Shown here one piece after another: positions 52,028-63,935 of a stretch of DNA of 64,000 bases. Numbering within the stretch: position 1 is the stretch's first letter; each line of letters starts with the position of its first letter. The notes beneath the pieces were generated by a model that searched no databases, was not told the origin of the DNA, and saw only the letters and a list, made by a program, of their open reading frames with translations. Both the position numbers and the translations under genes were made by a program. Origin of the DNA: Lepus europaeus (taxonomy: Eukaryota; Chordata; Mammalia; Lagomorpha; Leporidae); assembly GCF_033115175.1 (NCBI RefSeq), contig NC_084835.1:31267858-31331857 (forward strand). Reading direction: 5' to 3'.

Positions 52028-52369
52028 AGGGGCTGGCACTGTGGCGTAGCAGGTAAAGTGCCGCCTGCAGTGCCAGCATCTCATATGGGCGTGGGTTCGA
52101 CTCCTGGCTGTTCCACTTGAGATCCAGCTCTCTGCTGTGGCCTGGGAAAGCAGTGGGACATGGCCCAAGTTCTTGAACCCCTGCACCCGTGTGAGAGACC
52201 TGGAAGAAGTTCCTGGATCCTGGCTTTGGATTGGTGCAGCTCCAGCTGTTGTGGCCAATGGGGAGTGAACCAGCAGATGGAAGGCCTTTCTCCCGCTGCC
52301 TCTCCTTGTCTCTCTGTGTAACTCTGATCTTAAAATAAATAAACAAATCTTTAAAAAAGAAAGAAAGAA
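52028..52369 (+). mobile_element. CSINE
   Basis: Flanked by AATACTCCAC (52017 and 52370), a target-site duplication. Confidence 0.9.
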
Positions 52370-52555
52370 AATACTCCACTAAGGTAAAGAAGTCAACCAG
52401 AATAAAGAGCAGTTAGGACAAATAGAAAATGAATAGCAAGGCAACAGATTCAAGCCTAACCATATCAATAATCACATTAATTCAAATGGTATAAATATAC
52501 CAATTATTAAGCAAACATTGTCAGGTTGGTTAAAAAAAAAAAAAAAAGCAAGAAC

Positions 52556-52858
52556 GGGGTGGGTGTTTGGCTTAGTGGTAAGATATTCACGTTCCATTCG
52601 GGAGTACCTGGGTTTGATCTCCAACCTCAACTCCTGACACCAGCTTTCTGCCAATGCAGACCACTAGGAGGTAAGCAGCAGTGATGGCTCGAGAAACTGG
52701 GTCCCTGCCACCCATATGAAAGACCTACATTGAGTTCTTGGCTCCTGGCTTCAGCCTTACCTAGTCTCACAAGTTGCAAGCACTGGTGGAGTAAAACAGC
52801 AGATGGGAACTCTCTGCCTCTCAAATAACTAAAAATAAAAAAAATAAATAAAAATTTG
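52556..52858 (+). mobile_element. Old CSINE in L1
   Basis: Head GGGGTGGGTGTTTGGCTTAG; tail CAAATAACTAAAAATAAA. Confidence 0.75.
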
Positions 52859-53175
52859 AGGGGCTGGCGCTGTGGTGTAGTGGGTAAAGTCACTGCCTCT
52901 TGGTGTTGCTCCAGTTCCAGCTGCTCTAGTTCCAATCCACCTCCCTGCTGATGCGCCAGGGAAAGCAGTATAAGATGTCCCAGGTGCCTGGGCTCCTGCA
53001 CCCATGTGAGAGATCTGGAGGAAGCCCCTGGCTCCTGGCTTCAGATCAGCACAGCTCTGGCTATTGGGGCCATCTGGGGAGTAAACCAGTGGATGGAAGA
53101 TCTATCTGTCTCCTTTCAACCCCACCATGATTCTAACTTTGAAATAAAAAAAACACATCCTTTAAAAAAAAAGTT
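52859..53175 (+). mobile_element. CSINE
   Basis: Head AGGGGCTGGCGCTGTGGTG; tail decayed (TTGAAATAAAAAAAAC). Confidence 0.83.
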
Positions 53176-53669
53176 TGAAGCAAGAACAAACTCTATGCTA
53201 CCTACAAGAAAACATTTTAAATATAAAGACACAAATAGTTTAAGAGTAAAAAGTGTAGAAAAGATATACCATGTTAATAATAGTCAAAAGAAAGGTAGGG
53301 GGGTTACATTAACATCAGCAGATTTTAGAACAAAGAATAAAGAAACCTGAAATTATAGTCCAGAGACTTCAATATCCCTCTCTTAATAATCTGACAGAAC
53401 AAGGAGGCAGAAAAGTCAGCAAGGGCATGAACAACACTATCAGCCAACTTGACTTAACTGACATTTATAACACACTCCACCCAACAGCAGCAAGATACAC
53501 ATTGTTACCAAGTGTACCCGGAACATTCACCAAGATAAATCAGATAAACCATACCCTGAGTCATAAAACAAATCTCACATCTGAAAGGATCAGAATCAGG
53601 CTAAGTATGTTCTAAGTCAAACTGAAGTGAAATGAGAAATCAGCAACAAAAAGATGATTATGATGATGA

Positions 53670-53983
53670 TGATTTTATTTGACATGTAGAGTTATAGACA
53701 GTGAGAGAGAGAGACAGAGAAAGGTCTTCCTTCCGTTGGTTCACTCCCCAAATGGCCGATATGGCCGGTGCTGCCCCAATCCGAAGCCAGGAGCCAGGGG
53801 CTTCTTCCTGGTCTCCCATGCGGGTGCAGGGTCCAAGCACTTGGGCCATCCTCCACTGCCCTCCGGGGCCACAGCAGAGAGCTGGAGTGGAAGATGAGCA
53901 ACCGGGACTAGAACCCAGCACCCATATGGGATGCCGGCGCCGCAGGCGGAGGATTAACCAAGTGAGCCACGGCGCCGGCCCCA
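53670..53983 (-). mobile_element. CSINE, left arm of an inverted pair
   Basis: Flanked by CAACAAAAAGAT (53643 and 53983); a short (GAT)n precedes the tail. Confidence 0.9.
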
Positions 53984-54005
53984 ACAAAAAGATTTTTGAA
54001 AAAGA

Positions 54006-54274
54006 GGCCGGCGCCATGGCTCAACAGGCTAATCCTCCGCCTTGCGGCGCCGGCACACCAGGTTCTAGTCCTGGTCAGGGCACCGGATTCTGTCCCGGTT
54101 GCCCCTCTTCCAGGCCAGCTCTCTGCTATGGCCCAGGAGTGCTTGGGCCCTGCACCCTCATGGGAGACCAGGATAAGCACCTGGCTCCTGGCTACGGATC
54201 AGCGCGGTGCACCGGCCGCAGTGCGCCGGCAGTGGCCATTGGAGGGTGAACCAACGGCAAAGGAAGACCTTTCT

Positions 54275-54315
<41 letters not shown>

Positions 54316-54350
54316 CATTCTGCCTGTCAAAAAGAAAAAAAAAGAAAAAG
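54006..54350 (+). mobile_element. CSINE, young type, right arm of an inverted pair
   Basis: Head GAGGCCGGCGCCATGGC; a long (CT)n before the tail. Confidence 0.9.
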
Positions 54351-55979
54351 AATTAACAATGTTCTAAATAATCATGGACTAAAGAAATAAAAAAGGAATT
54401 ATAAGGTATTTTTAACTGAATGAAAATAAAGAATTAGAATTTGTAGGATGATAAAGCAGTACTTAGGAGAAAATCTGTAACACTGAAAGTCTATGTTAGC
54501 AAAGAAAAGGAGCGTCACAGCAACTGCTCCCTTGTTTAACTAAAAATCAAGACAATTAAAACCAAGGAAAGCAAAAGAGGCTTCACCATATCTGTAAGAA
54601 AGCAATAATACCAAATTACCACAAACTCTTCCAATTAACTTTATGGAGCTTCCAACAAAAACCAGACAAAGACATCACAAAAGACACACTACAAATCAAT
54701 ATGCCTCATGAACATAGATGCAAAAATTCAAAATAAAATTTTGCAAATCCAAAAAAATACAATCAATGTGAACAAATTATATTAACAAATTTTTAAAAAG
54801 CCATATGATTTTAAGAAAAAGCCACATGATTACCAAAAAAATGCAGAATTTGATGAAAAATTCTATTAAATACATATAATTTGTCAAGTATATTCATGAT
54901 AGGTACATTTGCTAAATGAATATTATTATCAATTTGTTAAATAAGTTTAACAATTAAATAAAATTGTTGGATATATTTAGCAAATTAAATATATTTGTTA
55001 AACACATATATTCAATAAACTCCAAAGCCCATTCTCAAAAGAATACACTCAGCAACCTAGAAATAGAAATGGGGCGTCATCAACTTGACACAAACAACAT
55101 CTACAAAAATCCTATAGCGAATACCAAACAAAATGGTGACAAATTAATCTGCTTTTCTTTAAGATCAGGAACAAAACAAAGATGTCTACTCCAACCAATG
55201 CTATTCAGCACAGTATTGGATATTCTGACTAGTGCAGTCAGGCAAGAAAAATAAATACAAGTTATCCAGATGGAAAAGGAGAAGTAAAACAGTCTTTATT
55301 CATAAATGGCATGATTTTCTAAGTAAAAAAAAAAAAAAAAGAATCATAATAGAAAAGGCCTTCAGAAGTAGTAAATGAGTATAGCAAGACTGCAGGATAT
55401 GAGATCAGTGTATAAAAATAAACCATTTCTACATACTATTTTACAGTGAAATTTTAAATGGAAAATTATTATTTTAAGACTATAATTTAAAACATCAGAA
55501 AAGATAGACTTAGGAATAAATCCTACAGAAGATGTGAAAGACCTGCATCCTAAAAACTATAAAATATTGCTGAGAGAAATTACAAAAGACATAAATAAAT
55601 GGAGAGATATACTTTGTTCATGCTTCAGAAAATTCAGTATTAAAGATGTCAATTTTCCTTCAAATTGATCTATACATTCCATGTTGTATCAATCAAAATT
55701 CTAGCAGGAATTTGTATGGAAATTTACAAGTTTATTGTAAATTCATATGGATATATAAAAGACTCACAGATCCAAAATAACTTTAAAGGACACAGCTGGA
55801 AGACTGACATGATCTGATTTTAAGAAAAAAGTAGCAGTAATCAAGGTAGCATGATACTGGCATAAAGAAAGACATATGCACCAAAGGAACACTAAAAATA
55901 AACTCAAATGGTTTTGGACAACTAAATTTCGACAAGATGCAAAAGCAATGCAGTTGAGTTTTTATGAAAGATAATCTTT

Positions 55980-56335
55980 TGGAGCTGGCATTGTAGCATA
56001 GTGGATAAAGCCGCAACCTATAACGCCAGCATCCCATATGGGTACCGGTTCATGTCCTGGCTGCTCCCATTCCAATCCAGCTCTCTGCTAGTGTACATAG
56101 GAAAGCAGCAGAGAATGGCCTAAGTGCTTGCAGCCCTACACCTATGTGGCAGACCTGGTAGAAGTTCCTGGCTCCTGGCTTTGGTCTGGCACAGCCTTGG
56201 CCATTGTGGTCATTAGGGAAGAGAACCAGTAGATGGAAGATCAATCTCTCTCTCTCTCTCTGTCTCTCTCTGTACCTCCCCCTCTCTCTGTAACTCGTGT
56301 CTTTCAAATAAATAAATAAATCTTAAAAAAAAAAA
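55980..56335 (+). mobile_element. CSINE in L1
   Basis: Head GGAGCTGGCATTGTAGCATAG; expanded CT tract; tail CAAATAAATAAATAAATC. Confidence 0.87.
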
Positions 56336-56412
56336 AATAAAACAAGCTAATCTTTGAACAAATGGTTCTGGAATAACTGGGTATCTTCCTGAAATAAAAA
56401 AAAGTATAACAA

Positions 56413-56570
56413 AGGGCTGATGTTGTGGTATAGTGGGTAAAACTGCCTCCTGCGATGCCAGCATCCCATTTTGGTGTCACTTTGAGTCCTGGCTGCTTCA
56501 CTTCTGATCCAGCTCCCTGCTAATGGCCTGGGAAAAGCAAAGCAAAGCAAAACAAAACAAAAAACCAACA
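56413..56570 (+). mobile_element. 3'-truncated CSINE
   Basis: Head AAGGGCTGATGTTGTGGT; stops at GGCCTGGGAAAAGC and runs into (CAAAG)n/(CAAAA)n. Confidence 0.78.
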
Positions 56571-56797
56571 AATTCTTTAGAACAACATTTTATACAGTAC
56601 AGTGTTGAGTTACAGTAAAATTAGCTCCAAATTAAGAAAACAACCTAAACACAAGCCCAAGATTACAAAAACTTCTAGAGGTAAATACAGGAGACAATCT
56701 TTGTGATCTGCTTAGGCAAAGAGCTTTGACTCCAAAAGAACAACAGTAAAAACAACAAATTGAGAGACCAAGCTTCATTAAAATATAAAGCCTCTGT

Positions 56798-57085
56798 GGC
56801 AGGCGTTTAGATTACCAGTTAAGAGGCCCACATACTCTATCATAGTGCCTGGATTTAATACCCAGGGCCACTCCTGACTCCAGCTTCCTGCTAATGTGGA
56901 TCCTGAGAGGCAGTAGTGATGGCTCAAGATACTGGGCTCCTGCCAAGTAGGAGACCTGGACTGAGTTTCCAGCTCCTAGCTTCAGCCCAGTCCAGTCCCA
57001 GCCATTGTGGGCATATGGGGAGTAAAATCACAGATGGGAGTCTATGTCTCTCAGTGTCTCTAAAGTAAATAAATATTTTTTAAAA
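56798..57085 (+). mobile_element. Old CSINE in L1 3' part
   Basis: Head GGCAGGCGTTTAGATTACC; tail AAGTAAATAAATATT. Confidence 0.7.
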
Positions 57086-57364
57086 GATGTGTACTATACA
57101 TACATAATGGGGTATTGCTAATAAAAACAAATGAACTACAGTACAAGCAACAATATAAAGCTCACAATCATTATGTGAGTGAAAGAAGTCAGATCAAAAA
57201 AGAGAGTATGCATTATACTCATATTCCATGTAACTATAAAAGCCATAAAAAACTATAAAATGTCTAAATTAATCTATAGAGACAGAAAACACCAGTGGTT
57301 GCTGGGGGCAGGCAGCAAGGAGTACAGAGAAGCACAGGACTTGCAGGGTGGTGGTGGCTATGTC

Positions 57365-57785
57365 CACTATCTTGGCTGTAATGACAGTTGCTATGGTTTG
57401 GGCATTGGCTTGGGTGCTGCCCAGACGTCCATGTTGTTAAAGGGTTGGTCCCCATGGTGGCGCTGTTGGAAGGTGGTAAGACTAGGTGGTGAGACTGATC
57501 AGGAGGTTGTTCAGCCACTGGAGACATGCCCTTCTAAGGTAGTTCTTCCAAGGCTTTTATAAAATCCTTGAGTTTGGGCCTTGTCTCTCTGCTTCTTGGC
57601 TCTTCACATGATCCTTCCTCCACACTTACTCTGCCATTGTCATCTACTGACCTCATTACAGACTAAACCAACGTGGTTGCCTGATATTGGACTTCAATCT
57701 TTGAAACTGAGATAAACAGACTTTTCCTCTTCATAAAGTTAGCTACCTAAGCTATTTCATTGTGATGAAAAGCTGAATAACACTG
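57365..57785 (+). mobile_element. Solitary LTR, probably MaLR (ERVL-type)
   Basis: Starts TGCTATGGTTTGG and contains GGTCCCCATGGTGGCGCTGTT and GGAGGTGGT-like text and GCTTCTTGGCTC, ending in an AGATAAACAGACTTTTC-like poly(A) region; this is the order found in mammalian MST/MLT LTRs. No internal retroviral genes accompany it. It follows directly on an L1 end. Confidence 0.55.
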
Positions 57786-57837
57786 TGGTTTTATAGATAT
57801 GTTTTTAAATGTCAAAACTTATCAAATGGTGCGGTGT

Positions 57838-58130
57838 ATGTGTGGCCCAGCAGCTATAATGCAGTTTAGGAAGCCTGCATCCCATATTGGAGTGCCTAGG
57901 TTTGTGTTCCCCCTCTGCTCTCAATTCAATATTCCTGTTAATGTGCATCCTGCGAAGCCGCAGATGATGGTTCAAGCACTTGGGTCCCTATGTCTATGTT
58001 AGTCACCACCAGATTGTTCCTGACTCCAGCTTCAGCTTGGCCCAGTCCTGGCTGTTCAGGCATTTGGGGAGTGAACCAGCATATGGAAGATCAATCTCTC
58101 TCTCTCTCTCCCTTACAAATAAAAATTTTT
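57838..58130 (+). mobile_element. Old CSINE
   Basis: Body from GGAAGCCTGCATCCCATATTG to the tail TTACAAATAAAAATTT; head decayed. Confidence 0.7.
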
Positions 58131-58203
58131 AAAAATTGACCAAATTGTATACTTCAAGTACGTTCATTTATTGTATGTCTATTATACCCCCAATAAAGCT
58201 TTT

Positions 58204-58539
58204 TTTTTTTTTACAGGCAGAGTGGACAGTGAGAGAGAGAGACAGAGAAAAAAGTCTTCCTTTGCCGTTGGTTCACCCTCCAATGGCTGCAGCGGCTGGC
58301 GTGCTGCAGCCGGCACACCGCACTGATCCGCAGGCAGGAGCCAGGTGCTTATCCTGGTCTGCCATGTGGTGCAGGGCCCAAGCACTTGGGCCATCCTCCA
58401 CTGCACTCCCTGGCCACAGCAGAGAGCTGGACTGGAAGAGGGGCAACCAGGACAGAATCTGGTGCCCTGACCGGGACTAGAACCTGGTGTGCCAGCGCCG
58501 CAAGGTGGAGGATTAGCCTATTGAGCTACAGCGCCAGTC
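58204..58539 (-). mobile_element. CSINE, young type, first of two at one site
   Basis: Flanked by CAATAAAGCTTTTTT (58190 and 58540). Confidence 0.92.
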
Positions 58540-58553
58540 CAATAAAGCTTTTT

Positions 58554-58897
58554 TTTTTTTTTTTAATTTTTTTATTTTTTGACAGGCAGAGTGGATAGTG
58601 AGAGAGAGAGAGAGACAGAGAGAAAGGTCTTCCTTGGCCATTGGTTCACCCTCCAATGGCCGCTGCGGCCGGCGCACTGCGCTGATCCGAAGCCAGGAGC
58701 CAGGTGCTTCTCCTGGTCTCCCATGGGGTGCAGGGTCCAAACACTTGGGCCATCCTCCATTGCCTTCCCGGGCCATAGCGGAGAGCTGGCCTGGAAGAGG
58801 GGCAACCGGGATAGAATCCGGCGCCCCCACCAGGACTAGAACCTGGTGTGCCGGTGCCACAAGGCGGAGGATTAGCCTGTTGAGCCACGGCGCTGGC
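58554..58897 (-). mobile_element. CSINE, young type, second at the same site
   Basis: Flanked by CAATAAAGCTTTTTT (58540 and 58899). Same orientation as the first. Confidence 0.92.
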
Positions 58898-59147
58898 ACA
58901 ATAAAGCTTTTTTTTAAAAAGTTCTATCACCAGAACTTCTGATTCTAAAAATATCTGCCCATTTCATTAAGTGAAATCAATCATTTTAATAATTTCCTAT
59001 TGAAGTATAAAATCCATTATAAGAACTCCAGAATATAAAGTGACTTTCCCAAACATATTGCAACTCAGTCTGGAAGCAATTTACAGCATATATTCATGTT
59101 GGCTGACATGGAAAAACATAAGGTATGGGGAAAAACATGAAGGATCA

Positions 59148-59471
59148 GGGGGGCTGGCGCCATGTCTCACTTGGCTAATCCTCTGCCTGTGGCGCCAGCA
59201 TCCCATATGGGCACTAAGTTCTAGTCCCGGTTGGTCCTCTTCTAGTCCAGCTCTCTGCTGTGGCCCAGGAGGGCAGTAGAGGATGGTCCAAGTGCTTGGG
59301 CCCTGCACCTGCATGGGAGACCGGGAAGAAGCACCTGACTCTTGGCTTCAGATCGCCGCAACATCGGCCATAGCAGCCATTTGGGGAGTGAATCAACTGA
59401 AGGAAGACCTCTCTCTCTGTCTCTCTCTCTCTCACTCTCTATAACTCTACCTGTCTTTAAAAAAAAAAAAA
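59148..59471 (+). mobile_element. CSINE
   Basis: Flanked by ATGAAGGATC (59138 and 59473). Confidence 0.9.
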
Positions 59472-59475
59472 ATGA

Positions 59476-59879
59476 AGGATCCATGAAGTTCAGCTTCCTA
59501 GTAGCTACACAGAAATACTATGTTGAAGAAAAAGAGTGGGGAGGCAAAATAAACAGAAAGCAATCTTTATGGTGAAGCTAATAAAACAGAATGAGACTTT
59601 TGATTACTAGACAATAATACCCTTCATTTGGAGAAAGCCACGACACGGCATTTAAATAATGGGTGGCGGAGAAAGGCAGCACTCGGGAGACCAGAAGTCA
59701 CACTGGGGAACAGCATGTAGCAGAACTCTCCTACCACCTTTTTTCCTCAACATTTGTGTATCACGAGATAGGCAATGTTATCACTGCAAAATAAACATAA
59801 ACCTATTTCATTAACCATATAAAAATCGGAAAGATATGAGAAAAGTCTTAGAAATCATAATTCTGCATCTTGTAGCAAA
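59476..59879. other. Intergenic single-copy DNA
   Basis: No repeat or gene recognised. Confidence 0.5.
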
Positions 59880-60495
59880 TTGTTTCATCTTCTATCCACT
59901 GGTTCATTCCCCAGAAACCCGTAGCAGAAGGAACTCTATCCAGATCTCCCATATGGGTGTGCAGGGCCGGCACCACGGCTCAGTAGGCTAATCCTCTGCC
60001 TTGCGGCGCTGGCACACCAGGTTCTAGTCCCGGTCGGAGCACTGGATTCTGTCCCGGTTGCCCCTCTTTCAGGCCAGTTCTCTGCTGTGGCCAGGGAGTG
60101 CAGTGGAGGATGGCCCAAGTGCTTGGGCCCTGCACCCCATGGGAGAACAGAAGAAGTACCTGGCTCCTGCCTGCGGATCAGCATGGTGTGCTGGCTGCAG
60201 CGCGCCAGCCGTGGCAGCCATTGGAGGGTGAACCAATGGCAAAGGAAGACCTTTCTCTCTGTCTCTCTCTCTCACTGTCCACTCTGCCTGTCAAGAAAAA
60301 AAAAAAAAAAGAGATGAGATGCAGGGGTGGCAGAAATCCAAATACTTGGGCCATCATCTGATGCCTCCCCAGGGTGTGAAGTAGCAGGAAGCTGGATCAG
60401 AAACACAGTGGACAGGATTCAAACTAGGCACTCTACTGTGAGATGTGGGCATTACAAGCAGTGGCTTAATGTGTTGTACTACAACACCCACTTCC
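59880..60495 (-). mobile_element. Old CSINE split by a plus-strand SINE
   Basis: Left part 59880-59965 (CATCTTCTATCCACTGGTTC), right part 60312-60495 (GGGCCATCATCTGATGCC to ACTACAACACCCAC). Confidence 0.78.
59966..60311 (+). mobile_element. CSINE, young type, nested
   Basis: Head GGGCCGGCACCACGGCTCAG; tail CTGCCTGTCAAGAAAAAAA. Confidence 0.88.
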
Positions 60496-60579
60496 ATAGT
60501 GCATCCTGAAGGATACTATCCATTAACTTCACAAACAACTAATATCCAATGGAATTTCTTATTAATAAATGAGTTAGAA

Positions 60580-60936
60580 ATTTTTATTTATTTATTTATT
60601 TTTTTATTTTTGACAGGCAGAGTGGACAGTGAGAGAGAGAGACAGAGAGAAAGGTCTTCCTTTGCCGTTGGTTCACCCTCCAATGGCCACTGCGGTAGGC
60701 GCGCTGCGGCCGGCACACCGCGCTGATCCGATGGCAGGAGCCAGGTGCTTCTCCTGGTCTCCCATGGGGTGCAGGGCCCAAGGACTTGGGCCATCCTCCA
60801 CTGAACTCCCTGGCCACAGCACAGAGCTGGCCTGGAAGAGGGGCAACCGGGACAGGATCGGTGCCCCGACCGGGACTAGAACCCGGTGTGCCGGCGCCGC
60901 AAGGCGGAGGATTAGCCTAGTGAGCCGCGGCGCCGG
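60580..60936 (-). mobile_element. CSINE, young type, left arm of an inverted pair
   Basis: Flanked by TAGAAATTT (60576 and 60938); T-rich end with (TTTA)n. Confidence 0.9.
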
Positions 60937-60991
60937 CTAGAAATTTAAAAATAATATAAATCACTTGCTGCTTTTAAAAAGGAATGGGAAG

Positions 60992-61310
60992 GGGCTGGCG
61001 CCATGGCTCACTTGGTTAATCCTTCGCCTGCGGCGCCGGCATCCCATATGGGTGCCAGGTTCTAGTCCCGGTTACTCCTCTTCCACTCCAGCTCTCTGCT
61101 GTGGCCTGGGCACAGGGCAGTGGAAGATGGCCCAAGTGCTTGGGCCCCTGCACTCTCATGGGAGATCAAGAAGAAGCACCTGGCTCCTGGCTTTGGATCG
61201 GAGCAGCGCTAGCTGTAGCGGCCATTTGGGGAGTGAACCAACAGAACAAAGACCTTTCTCTCTGTCTCTCTCTCTCACTGTCTAACTTTATCTGTCAAAT
61301 TAAAAAAAAA
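60992..61310 (+). mobile_element. CSINE, right arm of an inverted pair
   Basis: Head GGGGCTGGCGCCATGGC; tail ATCTGTCAAATTAAAAAAA. Confidence 0.9.
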
Positions 61311-61337
61311 AATACTGTCAGAAAATTAAAAAAATTT

Positions 61338-61605
61338 GGAATAGGTATTGTGGCACACTGGGTTAAGCTACAGGTGATATGCCCATATGCCACATCAAAG
61401 TACCTGGTTGAGTCCTTGGCCTCCTGCTAATGACACGCTGAGATGTAGAAGATGATGGCTCAAGCATCCATACACATATCGTTCCTAGCTCCTTGCTTCA
61501 GCCTGGCCCAGCCTTGGCAGTTGCAGGGATTTGGGGAAGGAAACTATAGATGGAAGATCTCTCTGTCATTTTGCTTTTCCAATAAATAAATAATTTTTTA
61601 AAAAA
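61338..61605 (+). mobile_element. CSINE, old
   Basis: Head GAATAGGTATTGTGGCAC; tail CCAATAAATAAATAATTT. The last SINE before the DENND6A 3' UTR. Confidence 0.75.
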
Positions 61606-61619
61606 GAGAAATACAAGAT

Positions 61620-63935
61620 AAAACAATGTTGTAACTTTAAAAAAGAAATAAAAGAAATGCCATATCCATAAATTTCATTAGCTATGCATATTTTCCAAGT
61701 ATTCCAACCCCACTCAGAAATAACACAAGATATCTAAGTGCTTTAAATTCCAAGGCCTTTAATTCAGTTTCAGTAATGACCATATATGCCTTCACAAATC
61801 CTGTTTTTCACCATAAAGAGAAGGCACTAGGCATTACAGAATACCCTTAAAGCAGTGATTCCTTCCGATGCTGGTGGAGAGAAAACATTACATGGCAGGG
61901 TTTAGATATTAACAAAGTCTTCTAAAAAAAAAATACAACTCTGAAAATCACATAAAAAAATTAAGTTCTCAGACAGTCTTCTCAGGTTCCCAATGCAATT
62001 TTAAGCTATTCTTACATGTACATAATTTGAAATTAAGAGATATACTGGCTAAGTATAATACGGTTTTCAACACATGTTAGGTTAATTAAATACAGTAAAT
62101 GGGAAGACACCATTATCATGCTAATAGGCATCTTTTGCTACAATATAGCTGTGCAAAATAAACTTGAAATGATACATCCTGCAGTGGCATAATTAAAAGA
62201 TACTTGATGTGATATTAACAACTTTTAAATTCTGGTCACAAACAGTATATAAATTTAAGATTATTAAAATACACATTTTTGAAAAATAATAAGATGACCA
62301 TTTATACCTAAATAAAGTTTCCCAGAAAGTTATGAAATACTTTAGCATATAAAAGCAGCTGGCCCTTTTCTGGAAGGCCAACTGTTGTTTCATAAAATAA
62401 CTCATATGATCCAAGGCAAATGACTCCATATTCTCTCTACAACTTTGAGGTATGCTTCAAGAGCTGTATCCATGAGAAAAGGGCACAATTAGGTATGAGA
62501 CCACAGTTACCAACACAAGGAGCCTGTCTTGGGTCCAGAATGCCCTTGAGAGTTACATCAACAGATAATAAGAGAAAGCTTCTGAAGCCATTTCTTTTAT
62601 AACTACACACAACTCAATTTGGCTATTTGGAGAATAATCCAAGACATAGCTATTCAGATATGTGTTACGTCATGTGTGCCTACACTAAATAGTGGCTTCT
62701 GTGGGACACTTTTTTTCAAACACAAACCACACAACTTTACACCAAATCACATTCTTCTGTTTTTTGGCAAGGCAGTATAAACAAAACAGAAATAAACAAA
62801 AACAACAATATCAACAATAAAACTACCTATAACAGTGATTCAGGCAAAATTCCCATGTCAAACAACAATAGGGAAAGTGTTCTGAGAAACATCAATTTAA
62901 AAGAAAAAAAACATTACCAAACAAACAATGCTGGAAGTTGTTCAGTGGTGAGGCCTGGAATGAGCACCAGGTTTGGTGCCCAAAACCCACAAATAATGCT
63001 GGAAATCAATCTTACAGTTACTCTACAAAAAGCTTATGAATGCCTTTGAATTCAGAAGAGTTCAGTTTTAAAAACAGCTGACTATGAGGTTACAATTAGA
63101 ATGATCTTCGAAAAGCACTCAAACTAATTAATCTAAACAGGTTCAACTAATGAATTAATGAATGATAAGAGAAAACAAACTCTTCCATAATTAATACTGG
63201 GTGACTTCTTGCCTTTGGAGAAACTGGTAAGATAAGATTTTGAAAACATCAAAGGAAACAGTGAAATGAAAACCTGTATGACAACTGAAAAAAAAAAAAA
63301 AACTACAATGCCTACAAATTAACATGATGGACAGCAAGAAACATCTGTAAGCAATGATTACTCAGTAGAGTGCCTTATAAAATTATATAACATGATCAAG
63401 CTAAGGAAAAGCTTTAAGACTAGCAACCGGACTTTGTGAAACATACAGGACAACAAAAGGCACAACATAAGCGTCAGTCACTTCTAATTAGAGTTGGACA
63501 GCTCAGTTTTTTTCTTGTTGAGAAGACAGCCAGTGTGAATGTTATTTTTATATCCCCCTGAGTTTTAACATGATTGGGCAAAGCAGCACCAATTTTTAAA
63601 AAAATACCTGCAATGCCAGCACTGCAGTTTGGAATCACTTACACTAATACTAATGGCCCCACAGGTCTCTCATAAGAGCACTTTAGAACATGATTAAAAA
63701 TATAGAAACTCCTTTTAGTGTTTCAGTATTAAAGTGGAACCACCACAGATACCCAATGTTTAAAATAATGCACTAAAAAGGTTTGTTTATACAATACAGT
63801 CTTTCCACCCTGTAGCTAGCGTTCACGGCCATTTTGCACTCCTCTGCTGCCGAGAGAGTTCCTTTGTGCGTCTGTTGAAATGTCAGTATGCTTCATGGTA
63901 CACAATCCTTTTTGGCTGGAAAATCCTGGCAAATA
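61620..63935 (-). other. DENND6A: DENND6A 3' UTR (extent inferred)
   Basis: About 2.3 kb directly after the DENND6A stop without any SINE, in a window where one appears on average every kilobase. This fits a long terminal-exon 3' UTR. A minus-strand ATTAAA at 61758-61763 is a possible poly(A) signal. Confidence 0.6.

Larger units (their letters stand above)
52376..57300 (+). mobile_element. Second old LINE-1, ORF2 to 3' end
   Basis: Pieces at 52376-52555, 53176-53669, 54346-55979, 56336-56412, 56571-56797 and 57086-57300 follow the order of L1 ORF2: endonuclease (AACATCAGCAGATTTTAG-like, then the HPTAA/FTKINHTL part), reverse transcriptase, C-terminus, 3' end. All reading frames are broken. 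SINEs fill the gaps. Confidence 0.8.

Noticed and set aside
53701-54249. Open frame of 182 codons
   Set aside because: It runs through two head-to-head SINEs; the same peptides recur at dozens of other SINE copies.
57179-57562. Frame of 127 codons
   Set aside because: Starts in an L1 3' end and runs into an LTR; no protein family recognised.
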